This document shows, in pieces, positions 51,560 to 60,499 of a stretch of 64,000 nucleotides of DNA. The DNA lies in NCBI RefSeq assembly GCF_000153925.1, contig NZ_DS264345.1, positions 186,001 through 250,000 on the forward strand. Reading direction: 5' to 3'. Source of the stretch: [Ruminococcus] torques ATCC 27756 (GTDB lineage Bacteria > Bacillota > Clostridia > Lachnospirales > Lachnospiraceae). Below the pieces are notes generated by a model that saw only the letters and a program-made list of their open reading frames with translations, was not told where the DNA came from and ran no database searches. The translations under genes were made by a program, and so were the position numbers. How positions within the stretch are numbered: position 1 is the stretch's first letter; every line of letters begins with the position of its first letter.

Positions 51560-52987
51560 GTGAAAATATTAATTAAAGGCGCAGGGGACCTGGCGACGGG
51601 AATCGCATCGAGACTGTACGGAGCAGGTCATCAGATTTTGATGACAGAGATCGCACAGCCCCTTACGGTAAGGAGAACGGTTGCTTTGTCAAGGGCGGTA
51701 TATGACAGGCGGGCGATTGTAGAAGAGATGGAAGCGGTATCTGCAAAGACACAGGAAGATGCGGAAGCGATAATGGAGGAAGGCAAAATCCCTGTTATAG
51801 TTGATCCAAAGGCGGATTGTCGAAAATGGTATAAACCGGATGTGATCGTTGATGCTATTATTGCAAAGAAAAATACCGGAACTAAGATTACGGACGCTCC
51901 TTTTGTGATCGGAATAGGTCCGGGATTTACAGCGGGAAAAGACTGTCATTGTGTGATCGAGACAAAAAGAGGTCATACTCTCGGTTCGGTAATATGGGAA
52001 GGAAGCGCTATTGCGGATACAGGAGTTCCGGGAAACATAGGAGGATATACGACCGAGCGTCTCATTCGTGCTTCGGAAGACGGGATAATAGAACCGAAAG
52101 TCCGAATCGGCGATATAGTCGAAAAAGGGCAGATTGTTGCAGTAACCGGAGGAAAACCGGTTTTCGCCCAAATGGGCGGGATCGTGAGAGGAATGCTGCA
52201 GCCGGGGGCGTATGTGAAGAAGAATCTGAAAATCGGAGATATAGATGCCCGCGCGGAGCGTTCCCACTGCGAGACGATTTCGGACAAGGCAAGAGCAATA
52301 GGAGGCGGAGCGCTTGAAGCGGCAGAGCGCTTTGAAAAAATAAAAGGGCATTATGCAGTCGTTATATTGGCGGCGGGAAAGGGAACAAGATTCTCAGGGG
52401 AACGTGGGGAAAGCAAACTTCACGCAAAGATAGATCAAAAGCCGATGTATATGCATATGATGGATAAAATGCAGGCTTTTTCATCCGTTGAACTGTTTAT
52501 TGTTACAGGGGATGAGAAGATTATAGAGGAAGCCGAAAAAAGAGGAATCTTTGTTGTGAGAAATAAAGAGCCGGAAAAAGGCATCGCACATTCTGTCGTA
52601 CTTGGCTTAAAGGCAGTATCTCATAGTTTTAAGAGCGGGACAGACAGAAAATCGGGTGCACCGGACGGAATCCTGTTTTCAGTGTGCGATCAGCCGAAAC
52701 TGAAAATATCCACAATCCAAAGAATATTAAACGATGCGGCGCTGCATAAGAAAAACGTTATTTGTGCGGGATATCGGGGACAAAAAGGAAATCCGGTTTT
52801 GTGGCCGGCTCACTGTTTTGCGGAATTATTAGAATTAACAGGGGATGAAGGCGGCAGACAAATGCTTACAAAATACGAAGAAAAGGTACGTATCATAGAG
52901 ACAAGCCGGGAAGAACTCAAAGATATCGACAGCAAGAGGGATCTGGAGAATCTGGGGAAAGAAACGGAAGAAAATAAAAAAGCGTAA
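51560..52987 (+). CDS. yqeB: YqeB - MocA fusion (selenium-molybdenum cofactor maturation)
   Basis: 475 aa. Residues 1-260 are YqeB-like (ILIKGAGDLATGIASRLYGA, VIGIGPGFTAGKDCHCVIET, GNIGGYTTERLIRA, PVFAQMGGIVRGML). Residues 265-460 are a MobA/MocA-like nucleotidyltransferase (VVILAAGKGTRFSGERGESK, SVCDQPKLKISTI, GQKGNPVLWP), which would activate molybdopterin with CTP. Fusion of the two supports one maturation pathway. The start is GTG 51560 after AAGAGGAAAAA. Confidence 0.88.
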   Translation: MKILIKGAGDLATGIASRLYGAGHQILMTEIAQPLTVRRTVALSRAVYDRRAIVEEMEAVSAKTQEDAEAIMEEGKIPVIVDPKADCRKWYKPDVIVDAIIAKKNTGTKITDAPFVIGIGPGFTAGKDCHCVIETKRGHTLGSVIWEGSAIADTGVPGNIGGYTTERLIRASEDGIIEPKVRIGDIVEKGQIVAVTGGKPVFAQMGGIVRGMLQPGAYVKKNLKIGDIDARAERSHCETISDKARAIGGGALEAAERFEKIKGHYAVVILAAGKGTRFSGERGESKLHAKIDQKPMYMHMMDKMQAFSSVELFIVTGDEKIIEEAEKRGIFVVRNKEPEKGIAHSVVLGLKAVSHSFKSGTDRKSGAPDGILFSVCDQPKLKISTIQRILNDAALHKKNVICAGYRGQKGNPVLWPAHCFAELLELTGDEGGRQMLTKYEEKVRIIETSREELKDIDSKRDLENLGKETEENKKA

Positions 52988-53007
52988 ATAAAAGAAAAGG
53001 AAATAAT

Positions 53008-53913
53008 ATGAAAAAAAGAGTCATTGCAGTGATTGCTGTTCTCGCCCTTTCAGTTGCCATGTTTGGCTGCAAAGCGGGAAGCGATACCGGAAACGGCAAA
53101 AAGCAAAGAGAAGAATCTGCCGGGGATATGGGTACAGAAGGAAAGGCTACGGCAGAGGAGGAAACAGAAATACAGGTTTTTATTGCGGCGAGTCTGAATA
53201 CAGTTATGACGGAACTTGCAAAGGAGTATCAAAAGGATCATCCGAATGTGAAGATCATATACAACGCGGATAGTTCCGGAACTCTTCTGACGCAGATTGA
53301 AGAAGGATATGAATGCGATCTTTTCTTTTCGGCAGCTCAGAAACAGATGGATGTGCTTGAAGCAGACGGATTTCTTGTAGACGGAACGAGAAGTGATGTG
53401 GTGAATAATCAGGTTGTCGTTATAACGCTTAAAGACAGCAAAACAAAAGTCAAAGGGCTGGCAAACCTTCAGGATGCAGAGAGCATTGCGCTGGCAGGAG
53501 GAAGCGTTCCTGTCGGAAAATATACAAGACAGGCTCTTGTGAATATGGGAATTATCCATACTTCAAACGATCCGGATTCTATTACGGCACAGGAAATTTC
53601 CGAAGCGTTTGGAGGAGTTGAGATCAGCGAGCAGGATAACGTAAGCAAAGTGCTGATGGCAGTCGCGGAAGGTTCATGCGAAGTGGGAACGACTTATTAT
53701 TCTGATATATACGGATACGAAGACGATATTAAGATTTTAGAAAAAGTAAGTTCTGATCTGACCGGAGATGTGATCTATCCGATCGCTCAGATTGTGAATA
53801 AAGAAGCTGATAAAAAGCAGACCGAAGCGGCGGAAGATTTTATGGATTTTCTTTTATCTGATGAAGCGGCAAAAGTGTTTGAGTCATATTATTTTGATAC
53901 GGATATAAAATAG
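53008..53913 (+). CDS. modA: Molybdate-binding lipoprotein ModA
   Basis: 301 aa. A lipobox (AMFGC) follows a signal peptide; the linker (25-50) is charged. The mature part has the ModA pattern: IQVFIAASLNTVMTELAKEY, IYNADSSGTLLTQIEEG, CDLFFSAAQKQMD, LAGGSVPVGKYTRQAL, EVGTTYYSDI. It captures molybdate (or tungstate) outside the membrane and delivers it to ModB. AAAGGAAATAAT precedes the ATG. Confidence 0.93.
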   Translation: MKKRVIAVIAVLALSVAMFGCKAGSDTGNGKKQREESAGDMGTEGKATAEEETEIQVFIAASLNTVMTELAKEYQKDHPNVKIIYNADSSGTLLTQIEEGYECDLFFSAAQKQMDVLEADGFLVDGTRSDVVNNQVVVITLKDSKTKVKGLANLQDAESIALAGGSVPVGKYTRQALVNMGIIHTSNDPDSITAQEISEAFGGVEISEQDNVSKVLMAVAEGSCEVGTTYYSDIYGYEDDIKILEKVSSDLTGDVIYPIAQIVNKEADKKQTEAAEDFMDFLLSDEAAKVFESYYFDTDIK

Positions 53914-53981
53914 TGTGCATTCAGATCAGGTTAAGGCAGGAGATAATGCATTCGTACGCAAATAGATGTGGAGTATAAATA

Positions 53982-54686
53982 ATGGATGAAGTAACAGAAA
54001 TATTGAAAAATCTGGATTGGAGCCCTCTGTATATTTCTTTGAAAACAGGTGTGGCAGCTACGGTGATTTCGTTTTTTCTCGGGATATTTGCGGCTGGAAA
54101 AGCAGTAAAAGCTTCCCCGGGGAAAAAAGCGGTGCTAGATGGGATTTTGACGCTTCCTATGGTGATGCCTCCTACGGTAGCAGGCTTTTTTTTACTGTTG
54201 TTGTTTAGCAGGAGAAGACCGGTCGGAGCATTTTTATTTGAAGAGTTTGGTTTTAAAGTCGTGCAGACATGGATTGGATGTGTGATCGCCGCGATTGTAA
54301 TTTCGTTTCCGCTGATGTATCGAAACGCAAGAGCGGCAATGGAGCAAATTGATGTGAATCTCGTGTATGCAGGCCGTACACTCGGCATGTCAGAGACGAA
54401 AATTTTTTGGAAAATCGTTATACCGACTGCCGGTCCGGGAATTGCGTCAGGAACAATCCTGACATTTGCAAGAGCGATGGGAGAATATGGGGCGACGTCT
54501 ATGCTGGCAGGAAATATACAAGGAAAGACGGGGACGATCGCTCAGAAGATTGCGATGGTCATTCAGGACGGAGATTATGTTACGGCAGGAATTTGGGTTT
54601 CGGTTGTAGTTCTGATCGCTTTTGTCATTATTTTTCTTATGAATTTCATTTCCGGACGAAAGATGAAAAATATCGGGAGGTGGTAA
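53982..54686 (+). CDS. modB: Molybdate ABC transporter permease ModB
   Basis: 234 aa with five to six membrane helices. Typical sites are GILTLPMVMPPTVAGFFLLL, RRPVGAFLFEEFG and the ATPase-coupling EAA loop near RTLGMSETKIFWKIVIPTA, plus RAMGEYGATSMLAGN. It lies 68 nt after modA and 3 nt before modC. Confidence 0.94.
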   Translation: MDEVTEILKNLDWSPLYISLKTGVAATVISFFLGIFAAGKAVKASPGKKAVLDGILTLPMVMPPTVAGFFLLLLFSRRRPVGAFLFEEFGFKVVQTWIGCVIAAIVISFPLMYRNARAAMEQIDVNLVYAGRTLGMSETKIFWKIVIPTAGPGIASGTILTFARAMGEYGATSMLAGNIQGKTGTIAQKIAMVIQDGDYVTAGIWVSVVVLIAFVIIFLMNFISGRKMKNIGRW

Positions 54687-54689
54687 AAG

Positions 54690-55775
54690 ATGGCGATTGA
54701 TATGCTGATTCGGAAAAAATGGGATAAATTCAGTTTGGATATCAATTTTAAAAGTCAGTCAAAACGAATCGGTATTTTAGGGGCATCAGGCTGCGGTAAA
54801 AGTATGACATTAAAAAGTATTGCGGGAATAGAGACTCCTGATAGTGGTCACATTAAGATAGACGGAAATATATTATTTGATAAAGAAACGAAAACAAATC
54901 TAAAAACACAGAAACGTAAAGTTGGATACTTGTTTCAAAATTACGCGCTATTTCCGACGATGACAGTAGAGCAAAATATAGCGGCCGGGCTAAAAGGAAA
55001 TAAGCAGGATATACATAAGCGGGTCAAAGAGATGATTCAAAAGTTTGGTCTGGCAGGTCTGGAAAAACATTATCCAAAGCAGCTTTCCGGAGGACAGCAG
55101 CAAAGAACGGCGCTTGCTCGGATTATGGCTTATGAACCGGAAGTTATTTTATTAGACGAGCCCTTTTCCGCTCTTGATCTGTATTTAAAAGACCGATTGG
55201 AGCAAGAAGTGCTTCAGATGTTAGAGTCATATATGGGAACTGTGATTATGGTATCACATAATCGAGATGAAATTTACCGTTTTAGTGAAGAGCTTTTCGT
55301 TATGGATAAGGGGAGGATTGTCGCATCCGGCAAAACCGAGGAGCTGTTTCAAAATCCGAAAAATAAGACTGCCGCCATACTTACAGGATGTAAAAATTTC
55401 TCAAGTATTATCTATATAGATGATCATACAGTAGAAGCAAAGGAGTGGGGAATTTGCTTAAAGACAAAGAGAAAAGTACCAAAAGATGCGAAATGGATTG
55501 GGTATCGGGCACATGATTTTATTCCTGTGTGGGGAACAAGGGGAGAAAATATGCTTAAATTTCAACTTGAGAGCAGCGCCCGCCTTCCGTTTGAGCAGAA
55601 CTATTATATTGCGGCAGAGAATAGAATAGGAAACAGTACAGAAAAAAACGGTGAAAAAGACAAAACTATGATTTGTTGGTTTGTTCAAAGGGAAAAAATG
55701 GAAGAAATAGAGAAAAAAGGATTTCCTGACTATTTGTGGATCGATGAGGGGAAAATATTGTTTTTGAATGAATAA
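54690..55775 (+). CDS. modC: Molybdate ABC transporter ATPase ModC
   Basis: 361 aa. Walker A is GASGCGKSM, signature LSGGQQQRTALARIM, Walker B VILLDEPFSAL, and the switch His is in MVSHNRDE. The Walker A Thr/Ser after GKS is followed by Met rather than the usual Thr-Leu, a mild variation. The C-terminal 130 residues would hold a molybdate-binding (TOBE-like) regulatory domain but are poorly conserved. GGGAGG precedes the ATG. Confidence 0.92.
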   Translation: MAIDMLIRKKWDKFSLDINFKSQSKRIGILGASGCGKSMTLKSIAGIETPDSGHIKIDGNILFDKETKTNLKTQKRKVGYLFQNYALFPTMTVEQNIAAGLKGNKQDIHKRVKEMIQKFGLAGLEKHYPKQLSGGQQQRTALARIMAYEPEVILLDEPFSALDLYLKDRLEQEVLQMLESYMGTVIMVSHNRDEIYRFSEELFVMDKGRIVASGKTEELFQNPKNKTAAILTGCKNFSSIIYIDDHTVEAKEWGICLKTKRKVPKDAKWIGYRAHDFIPVWGTRGENMLKFQLESSARLPFEQNYYIAAENRIGNSTEKNGEKDKTMICWFVQREKMEEIEKKGFPDYLWIDEGKILFLNE

Positions 55776-55839
55776 CAGTCGATCCTTAACAGATAATAAG
55801 ATACCGCTGTTTTAATATTTTTCATATTTAGGCGAAGTC

Positions 55840-55876
55840 CGACGACTGTACATACCGACTGCATATACAGTCGTCG
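55840..55876. terminator. Hairpin after modC
   Basis: CGACGACTGTA (55840-55850) and TACAGTCGTCG (55866-55876) are a perfect 11-bp stem; the following tract TCTCCTTTTATGG is a weak T-tail. Confidence 0.65.
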
Positions 55877-55890
55877 TCTCCTTTTATGGA

Positions 55891-55929
55891 AACAACAGAA
55901 ACTGAATTTTGATCATGCTTTCTGTTGTT
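55891..55929. repeat. Perfect 11-bp inverted repeat
   Basis: AACAACAGAAA (55891-55901) and TTTCTGTTGTT (55919-55929). Role unknown. The rest of 55776-56050 holds nothing else that I recognise. Confidence 0.6.
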
Positions 55930-56050
55930 ATGGACGATGGGGAATACACTGTTTTGTGTTTCCTATCGTTTTCATATATTTAAGATAACACGTAATTGTG
56001 AATGTGATGTGACAATATATGGAAGAAAAATTAAAATTTCTAAAAAGAAA

Positions 56051-56365
56051 CTAAAGTGTATGCTTTTTGACAGTATGCATTATTTCCTGTGATGCCTGCG
56101 TCCAACGGTCACGTTCGGCTTCAAACCGCTCCCACAACCATGTGATCGCCAGATCAAGCCCTTCTTCGGAAAGGTCAAAAGTATGACTTTCAATTTGATC
56201 TTCCGGCGTTTGTTCAAAACACCATGGTTCAGGATAGACAAAAACGGTGAATGTTGTGCTGTCTCTGCCATTGTCTGAACGCATCATGTACCGCATTCCG
56301 TTATGGCTGCCTGAAAAAGGTTCTTTTTTTAAACCGCTGTAAGGAACAAGTCTTTTGTCAATCAT
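56051..56365 (-). CDS. Uncharacterised 104-aa protein
   Basis: A soluble, acidic protein with a YSGLKKEPFSGSHNGMRYMM start, TTFTVFVYPEPWCFEQTPED in the middle and a helical tail (LDLAITWLWERFEAERDRW). The composition looks genuinely coding, and GGGAG precedes the ATG on the minus strand. I do not recognise the family. It is convergent with modC and lies just downstream of a truncated substrate-binding-protein gene. Confidence 0.65.
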   Translation of the reverse strand: MIDKRLVPYSGLKKEPFSGSHNGMRYMMRSDNGRDSTTFTVFVYPEPWCFEQTPEDQIESHTFDLSEEGLDLAITWLWERFEAERDRWTQASQEIMHTVKKHTL

Positions 56366-56416
56366 AAAAATCTCCCGTTGTTTTAGTGTTTGTCACATCA
56401 AATATAAGCTATTATA

Positions 56417-56986
56417 TCATTTGGCGGCATTTTCTGCAAATTCAGTCGTTATAAGATCTTTATACGGAGCTCTTTTTTCAAGCTCCCCGGCGCTTTCTAG
56501 GATATCCTGAAGCAGATCAAAGCTGCTTTCTTCAAAAATCAGATTGCTTTTCCACGTGTCTTGTTCATAGTAACGTGTTACGATGGTCGTGATCATCTCA
56601 AGTGTTGTTTCCGGAAACTGAGGCTTGATTACAGATGCGGTTTCGGAAGGACTGTGAGAGCGGACATAATCCATTCCCTTTTGAAGCGCGTTTGTAAAAC
56701 GCTGGATCACATCAGGGTTTTCTTTCAGATAACTTTTTTTGGCGCTGAATGCGGTGTAAGGAACATAGCCGCTGTCTTTGCCAAGCGATGCAATAACATG
56801 ACCTTTTCCTTCGGATTCAAGAGAAGTCGCTCCGGGCTCAAATTCAATCGTAAAATCTCCGCGGCCATCCGCAAAAGCCGGAGCTGTAGATCCGAAATCA
56901 ATATTTTGGATAATTGTAAGATCTTTTTCAGGGTCAATTCCGTTCTCTTTTAAAATATATTCAAATACCATTTCCGGCATACCGCC
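56417..56986 (-). pseudogene. C-terminal part of an ABC substrate-binding protein, interrupted by the integrated element
   Basis: About 190 aa of an NMT1/SsuA-type periplasmic binding protein: GGMPEMVFEYILKENGIDP, FADGRGDFTIEFEPGA, SYVPYTAFSAKKSYLKENP-like segments and RFTNALQKGMDYVRSHSP. The N-terminal ~130 residues are missing. At about 56987 the sequence changes to the end of a large serine recombinase gene on the same strand, so the element inserted into this gene. The missing half should lie beyond the other end of the element, outside the window. Confidence 0.85.
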
Positions 56987-58910
56987 TGTTACCACCATAA
57001 TAATGTAAATAATTGTCCGATAATTGTTTAGAAGTCATTTGAGCCGGTAAATCCGGTAGATATTGATGCATCAATATCATAATCTCTTTTTTTGTTTTCA
57101 CAATATTGTAAGGTTTCAGCGGATTATCCGTATCTTCCAAAATTCCTAATTCTTTCATCAAATTGATATAAGGTAAAATACTTTGTTTCGTTTTCTTAAA
57201 TCCCAATGCTGTGATATGTTCTGACAAGTATTTTGCAGATGTATATCCACGTTCATCTTCTATAATCAGCTTCATTACAAGAGCGATTACAGTATTTTCC
57301 CGGCGATTCATCTCATCAGCAGGACTGTAATTGATTAAATCAGACAAACCATATTTTAAAGTAATTTCCGGCATTCCTTCTTTATCTACGTCAATTCTCT
57401 CAATCAACAATTCAATATCTCTTCGGTCAAGAGTTCCACCTGCAATGATTTTATCAACTACATCCAATGCATTTCTCAATTTGTCCTTTACATCCGGTGT
57501 TTCTATAGTAGTTTCGTTCAGTTCTTTTTCCTGTATCTCCATACCATGAATCTGCGCCAGTAGATCTTTTTGCATAGAATTATAGGTTTCATGGATCAAA
57601 TCCTCATTTTCAGATGCTATGGATAAATCTTTTATTTTTTGTGTTAAAAGTATCTTCAGTTGATTTCTTCGGTTTTGAATTTCTTCTTGAATGTCCTGTC
57701 GTTTTTCTGCCAGTGTTTTCTTTTCTGCATCAAAGTCCCTCATATCATATGTGGAAATTACTTCACAAAGCGCTTCTCTGCACAGTTTAATATAATTCAG
57801 CACATCTTCCATCAAATCATTTTCCTCAATCAGATGCGCTTTCTCGCAATACCGCCTGCCTTTCGTATTATAGGTAGTACAAATATAATATTTTCTTTCT
57901 CTGCTGGATGTTTGACGCTTAATCGGTGTCAAACGACTTCCACAATCTTTACAAAACAAACAGCTTCCAAAAGGATTGGGAATTTCTGAACCGATCCATT
58001 CCCCCCTGCTTCCACGATAATTTGTGCGATTACGCTTTTCTTTTAATTCCTGCACAAGAGAAAAAGTGGATTTATCAATAATTGCCGGATGATGATCTTC
58101 AAAAATACACTGTTCTTCTTTTGGAACACGTTTATCCTTTCCGTGTACTGTATTTCTGGCACGTTTTCTCAAACGAAAAGTTCCAATGTAAAAATCATTA
58201 TCTAATAATTCCTTCACCATGCTGTCAGACCAAATGGTTGCAACTTTCTTTTTGCTTATGCGACCTTCTTCAATTTCTCGTTCTCGCTGTACCATAGAAG
58301 GCGTTGGGATATCCTGGTCGGTCAAATAATTTGCTATTTTGCGATAACCTGATCCTGAGATATAAAGATCGTAAACCATTTTGATAAATTCTGCCTCTTT
58401 GGGAACGATTTTGATGATACTTTTGTCTTTCGTATCCCGGCAATATCCGAAAGGCGGTTTTGTCATAAGAGTGCCTTCTTTTTGTCTGGCTCCGATCGCT
58501 CTTTTGATTTTCTTACTGGTATCTTTTACATAACGCTCATTGAACCATGTTTTAATTCCAATGGTGTCGTCGCTGGAATCAAAAGAATCGTAATTATCAT
58601 CAATGACAATGAGATGTTTTCCCCGTTCCTGAAATTCATCCAAAAGCAAAAGAACCTTCGCATTATGTCTGCCAAGACGCGAGAAATCTTTCACATATAC
58701 GGTATCAATATCTTTATCCAAATCAGCCATCATCTGCCTAAATCCCGGTCTGTCAAAAATATAACCTGATACTCCGTCATCTTCATACCATCGGTCAATA
58801 ACCATTCCATTGTTAGATGCATACTGATTGATAATTAACTTCTGATTTTCTATAGAAACATAATTTCGCTTATCGTCATCTCTTGAAAGACGCACATATC
58901 CGGCATTCAT
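56961..58910 (-). CDS. Large serine recombinase (site-specific integrase)
   Basis: 649 aa. The resolvase domain (1-140) has AGYVRLSRDDD, the YEDDGVSGYIFDRPGF region and KDFSRLGRHNAKV. The recombinase domain follows (PPFGYCRD, ASGYRKIANYL-like helices). A zinc ribbon (CLFCKDCGSRLTPIK ... YYICTTYNTKGRRYC) and a long coiled coil (about 385-470) come next. The type is that of TndX/TnpX-like integrases of Clostridial elements. The last eight or so codons and the stop lie in the interrupted host gene. The catalytic Ser is in VRLSRD. Confidence 0.93.
   Translation of the reverse strand: MNAGYVRLSRDDDKRNYVSIENQKLIINQYASNNGMVIDRWYEDDGVSGYIFDRPGFRQMMADLDKDIDTVYVKDFSRLGRHNAKVLLLLDEFQERGKHLIVIDDNYDSFDSSDDTIGIKTWFNERYVKDTSKKIKRAIGARQKEGTLMTKPPFGYCRDTKDKSIIKIVPKEAEFIKMVYDLYISGSGYRKIANYLTDQDIPTPSMVQREREIEEGRISKKKVATIWSDSMVKELLDNDFYIGTFRLRKRARNTVHGKDKRVPKEEQCIFEDHHPAIIDKSTFSLVQELKEKRNRTNYRGSRGEWIGSEIPNPFGSCLFCKDCGSRLTPIKRQTSSRERKYYICTTYNTKGRRYCEKAHLIEENDLMEDVLNYIKLCREALCEVISTYDMRDFDAEKKTLAEKRQDIQEEIQNRRNQLKILLTQKIKDLSIASENEDLIHETYNSMQKDLLAQIHGMEIQEKELNETTIETPDVKDKLRNALDVVDKIIAGGTLDRRDIELLIERIDVDKEGMPEITLKYGLSDLINYSPADEMNRRENTVIALVMKLIIEDERGYTSAKYLSEHITALGFKKTKQSILPYINLMKELGILEDTDNPLKPYNIVKTKKEIMILMHQYLPDLPAQMTSKQLSDNYLHYYGGNRRYAGNGI
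56981..56995. other. Left attachment junction of the integrated element
   Basis: Host-gene identity (GGCGGTATGCCGGAAATGG on the minus strand) begins at about 56986 and the element lies to the right. The exact crossover dinucleotide cannot be fixed without the empty site. Confidence 0.6.
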
Positions 58911-59200
58911 GTCCTTATCCTTTCTGAAATATTATTTATAGAATAATGTAATATAATTATATATTGAAAAATCTTTTTCGTAACCGGAGTCTCATATAAA
59001 TTTTATATATAATTTTCGATCATCCATATAACCACTGTACTTTCGGACCTTTTGAAGTATATCGAAACACCCATTTTATCACGAATTTACCACGATTGAA
59101 TGAGCCTTAATATATAAAATAGCACTAAAAAGCAGTCAATCGTAAAGACCAACTGCTTTGTGTGTATGGATATTAAATTTTGTTAGAATCTATCAGTGCC
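58911..59200. other. AT-rich intergenic region upstream of the recombinase
   Basis: 290 bp that should hold the recombinase promoter (minus strand). No clear -35/-10 pair or coding potential is seen. Confidence 0.3.
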
Positions 59201-59368
59201 CTAAATCTTAAATACTAATATAGCTTTATCTGTTCCGACCATAGACATAGTTACTAATTTATATCCTTTGTTCAGCATTTCCTCTGATTTTTTCTCAATA
59301 GCTTTTGCTAAATCTTCTACACCAGTAGAACATTCTACAACAACCGATTTATAGACTAAATTGAACAT
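59201..59368 (-). CDS. 55-aa protein (DUF4177-like)
   Basis: ATG 59368 follows a near-perfect AAGGAGG site 13 nt after the XRE-membrane gene. The sequence NLVYKSVVVECSTGVEDLAK, then MLNKGYKLVTMSMVG and KAILVFKI, resembles the short DUF4177 fold (strand, helix, GYKLV strand). It is probably co-transcribed with the regulator. Function unknown. Confidence 0.65.
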   Translation of the reverse strand: MFNLVYKSVVVECSTGVEDLAKAIEKKSEEMLNKGYKLVTMSMVGTDKAILVFKI

Positions 59369-59381
59369 TTTATCTACCTCC

Positions 59382-59966
59382 TTATTTGATTTTAGAGCAA
59401 ATAAAAATTACAACAAAACATATAATAAGTGCGATTACACCTGCAATAAATGCAAATATGATTTTTTGATAATTTCTTTTTCCTATTTCTTGTTGTGTTT
59501 CATCATGCGTTAATTGTTTTCCGTCAATAAATGCCAAAATTTCTTTGTAGGTTTGAATATCATATCTCTTTTTGAATTTTTCAATTTTACTTGCCGTATA
59601 GAGCGTTATTGCGAACAAGAATAACCAGATAACAATTCCTATATTTCCCTTAATACTAAATAAAGGATAGGCACTTACGGCTACAACTATTAATTCGATT
59701 AGGAAAACTACACTTATCACATTAAACTTTTTAATTGTTGCTTTTTCTACAATCTCCTTCATCTCCTTTATATCTTCTTTTATAAAATTATCTAAAGACA
59801 CATTGAAGATATTAGATAAAGTAATTAAACTTTTAATATCTGGACAACTTTTATTTGTTTCCCAATTAGAAATTGTTTGTCTTGAAACAAATATTTTAAG
59901 AGCCAGCTCTTCTTGAGAAATTTTTTGTTGTTCCCTAAATTTCTTGATTTGTAATCCAATATCCAT
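59382..59966 (-). CDS. XRE regulator with C-terminal membrane helices
   Basis: 194 aa: helix-turn-helix domain (LQIKKFREQQKISQEELALK, FVSRQTISNWETNKSCPDIK) at 1-65, then three hydrophobic segments (ISVVFLIELIVVAVSAY, IGIVIWLFLFAITLYTA, IIFAFIAGVIALIICFVV). Such membrane-attached XRE proteins often regulate their own small operon and respond to membrane stress. A palindrome (TGTCAAA-N4-TTTGACA) lies upstream. Confidence 0.88.
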   Translation of the reverse strand: MDIGLQIKKFREQQKISQEELALKIFVSRQTISNWETNKSCPDIKSLITLSNIFNVSLDNFIKEDIKEMKEIVEKATIKKFNVISVVFLIELIVVAVSAYPLFSIKGNIGIVIWLFLFAITLYTASKIEKFKKRYDIQTYKEILAFIDGKQLTHDETQQEIGKRNYQKIIFAFIAGVIALIICFVVIFICSKIK

Positions 59967-60010
59967 CTTGAATCTTCTCCTTTATTGTATCTGCATATAG
60001 CTATTTTGTC

Positions 60011-60049
60011 TGTCAAAAGCCTTTGACATTGCCCTTTTTCCCTTGTCAA
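60011..60049 (-). promoter_or_regulatory. Operator-like repeats upstream of the XRE-membrane gene
   Basis: TGTCAAA-AGCC-TTTGACA (60011-60028) is a perfect 7-bp inverted repeat, and a third TGTCAAA lies at 60044-60050. On the minus strand each TTGACA can also serve as a -35 box. The rest of 59967-60262 is AT-rich with a C-run near 60250; no gene seen. Confidence 0.55.
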
Positions 60050-60262
60050 AATAGTTTTACATGGTTTAAAATTGAATTTTTCAACTAATTATACTCGGTT
60101 TTATATATAAGTTACAAGAAAAATATGATCTTACATTTATTTTTTCGGTTGCTCTCTGTATAGGTTTCCCCATCGCATTTCCTTATGTACTTTCATCATG
60201 CGTTCTATTTTTGACGCTATATTAACTGCTTAAGCAAGAGAATACCTCCCCCCCCATAGAAA

Positions 60263-60460
60263 TTACTGACTGATTTCTTTTATATGGTTTCGAATCAACG
60301 CTTTTATTCCATTATGTATATTTTTATCCGGCTGTCCATCCGCAAACGCGACAACCCGAAAACCTATTTTCCTATATTTCTCCTTATCTGCTTCAAAGTC
60401 TTCTGAAGATGTATAATCTGTTCGCCACAAGTAATATGTAGGTTTCTGCAGAGCTATCAC
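60263..60460 (-). CDS. Uncharacterised 65-aa protein of the element
   Basis: GTG start at 60460, weak GAAAGAG site. It reads IALQKPTYYLWRTDYTSSED, then GFRVVAFADGQPDKNIHNGI and ALIRNHIKEISQ. It lies 39 nt after the DnaC-like gene and is probably in the same operon. It resembles small ICE or plasmid proteins downstream of replication genes; function unknown. Confidence 0.55.
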   Translation of the reverse strand: MIALQKPTYYLWRTDYTSSEDFEADKEKYRKIGFRVVAFADGQPDKNIHNGIKALIRNHIKEISQ

Positions 60461-60499
60461 ACTCTTTCTATTTCTGATGTCTATACTAAGATATAAACA

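Noticed and set aside
53900-54000. Molybdenum-cofactor riboswitch near the mod genes
   Set aside because: No long structured leader before modA or modB; gaps are 20 and 68 nt.
58482-58769. Plus-strand open frames opposite the recombinase
   Set aside because: Shadow frames of a long coding gene, without ribosome sites.
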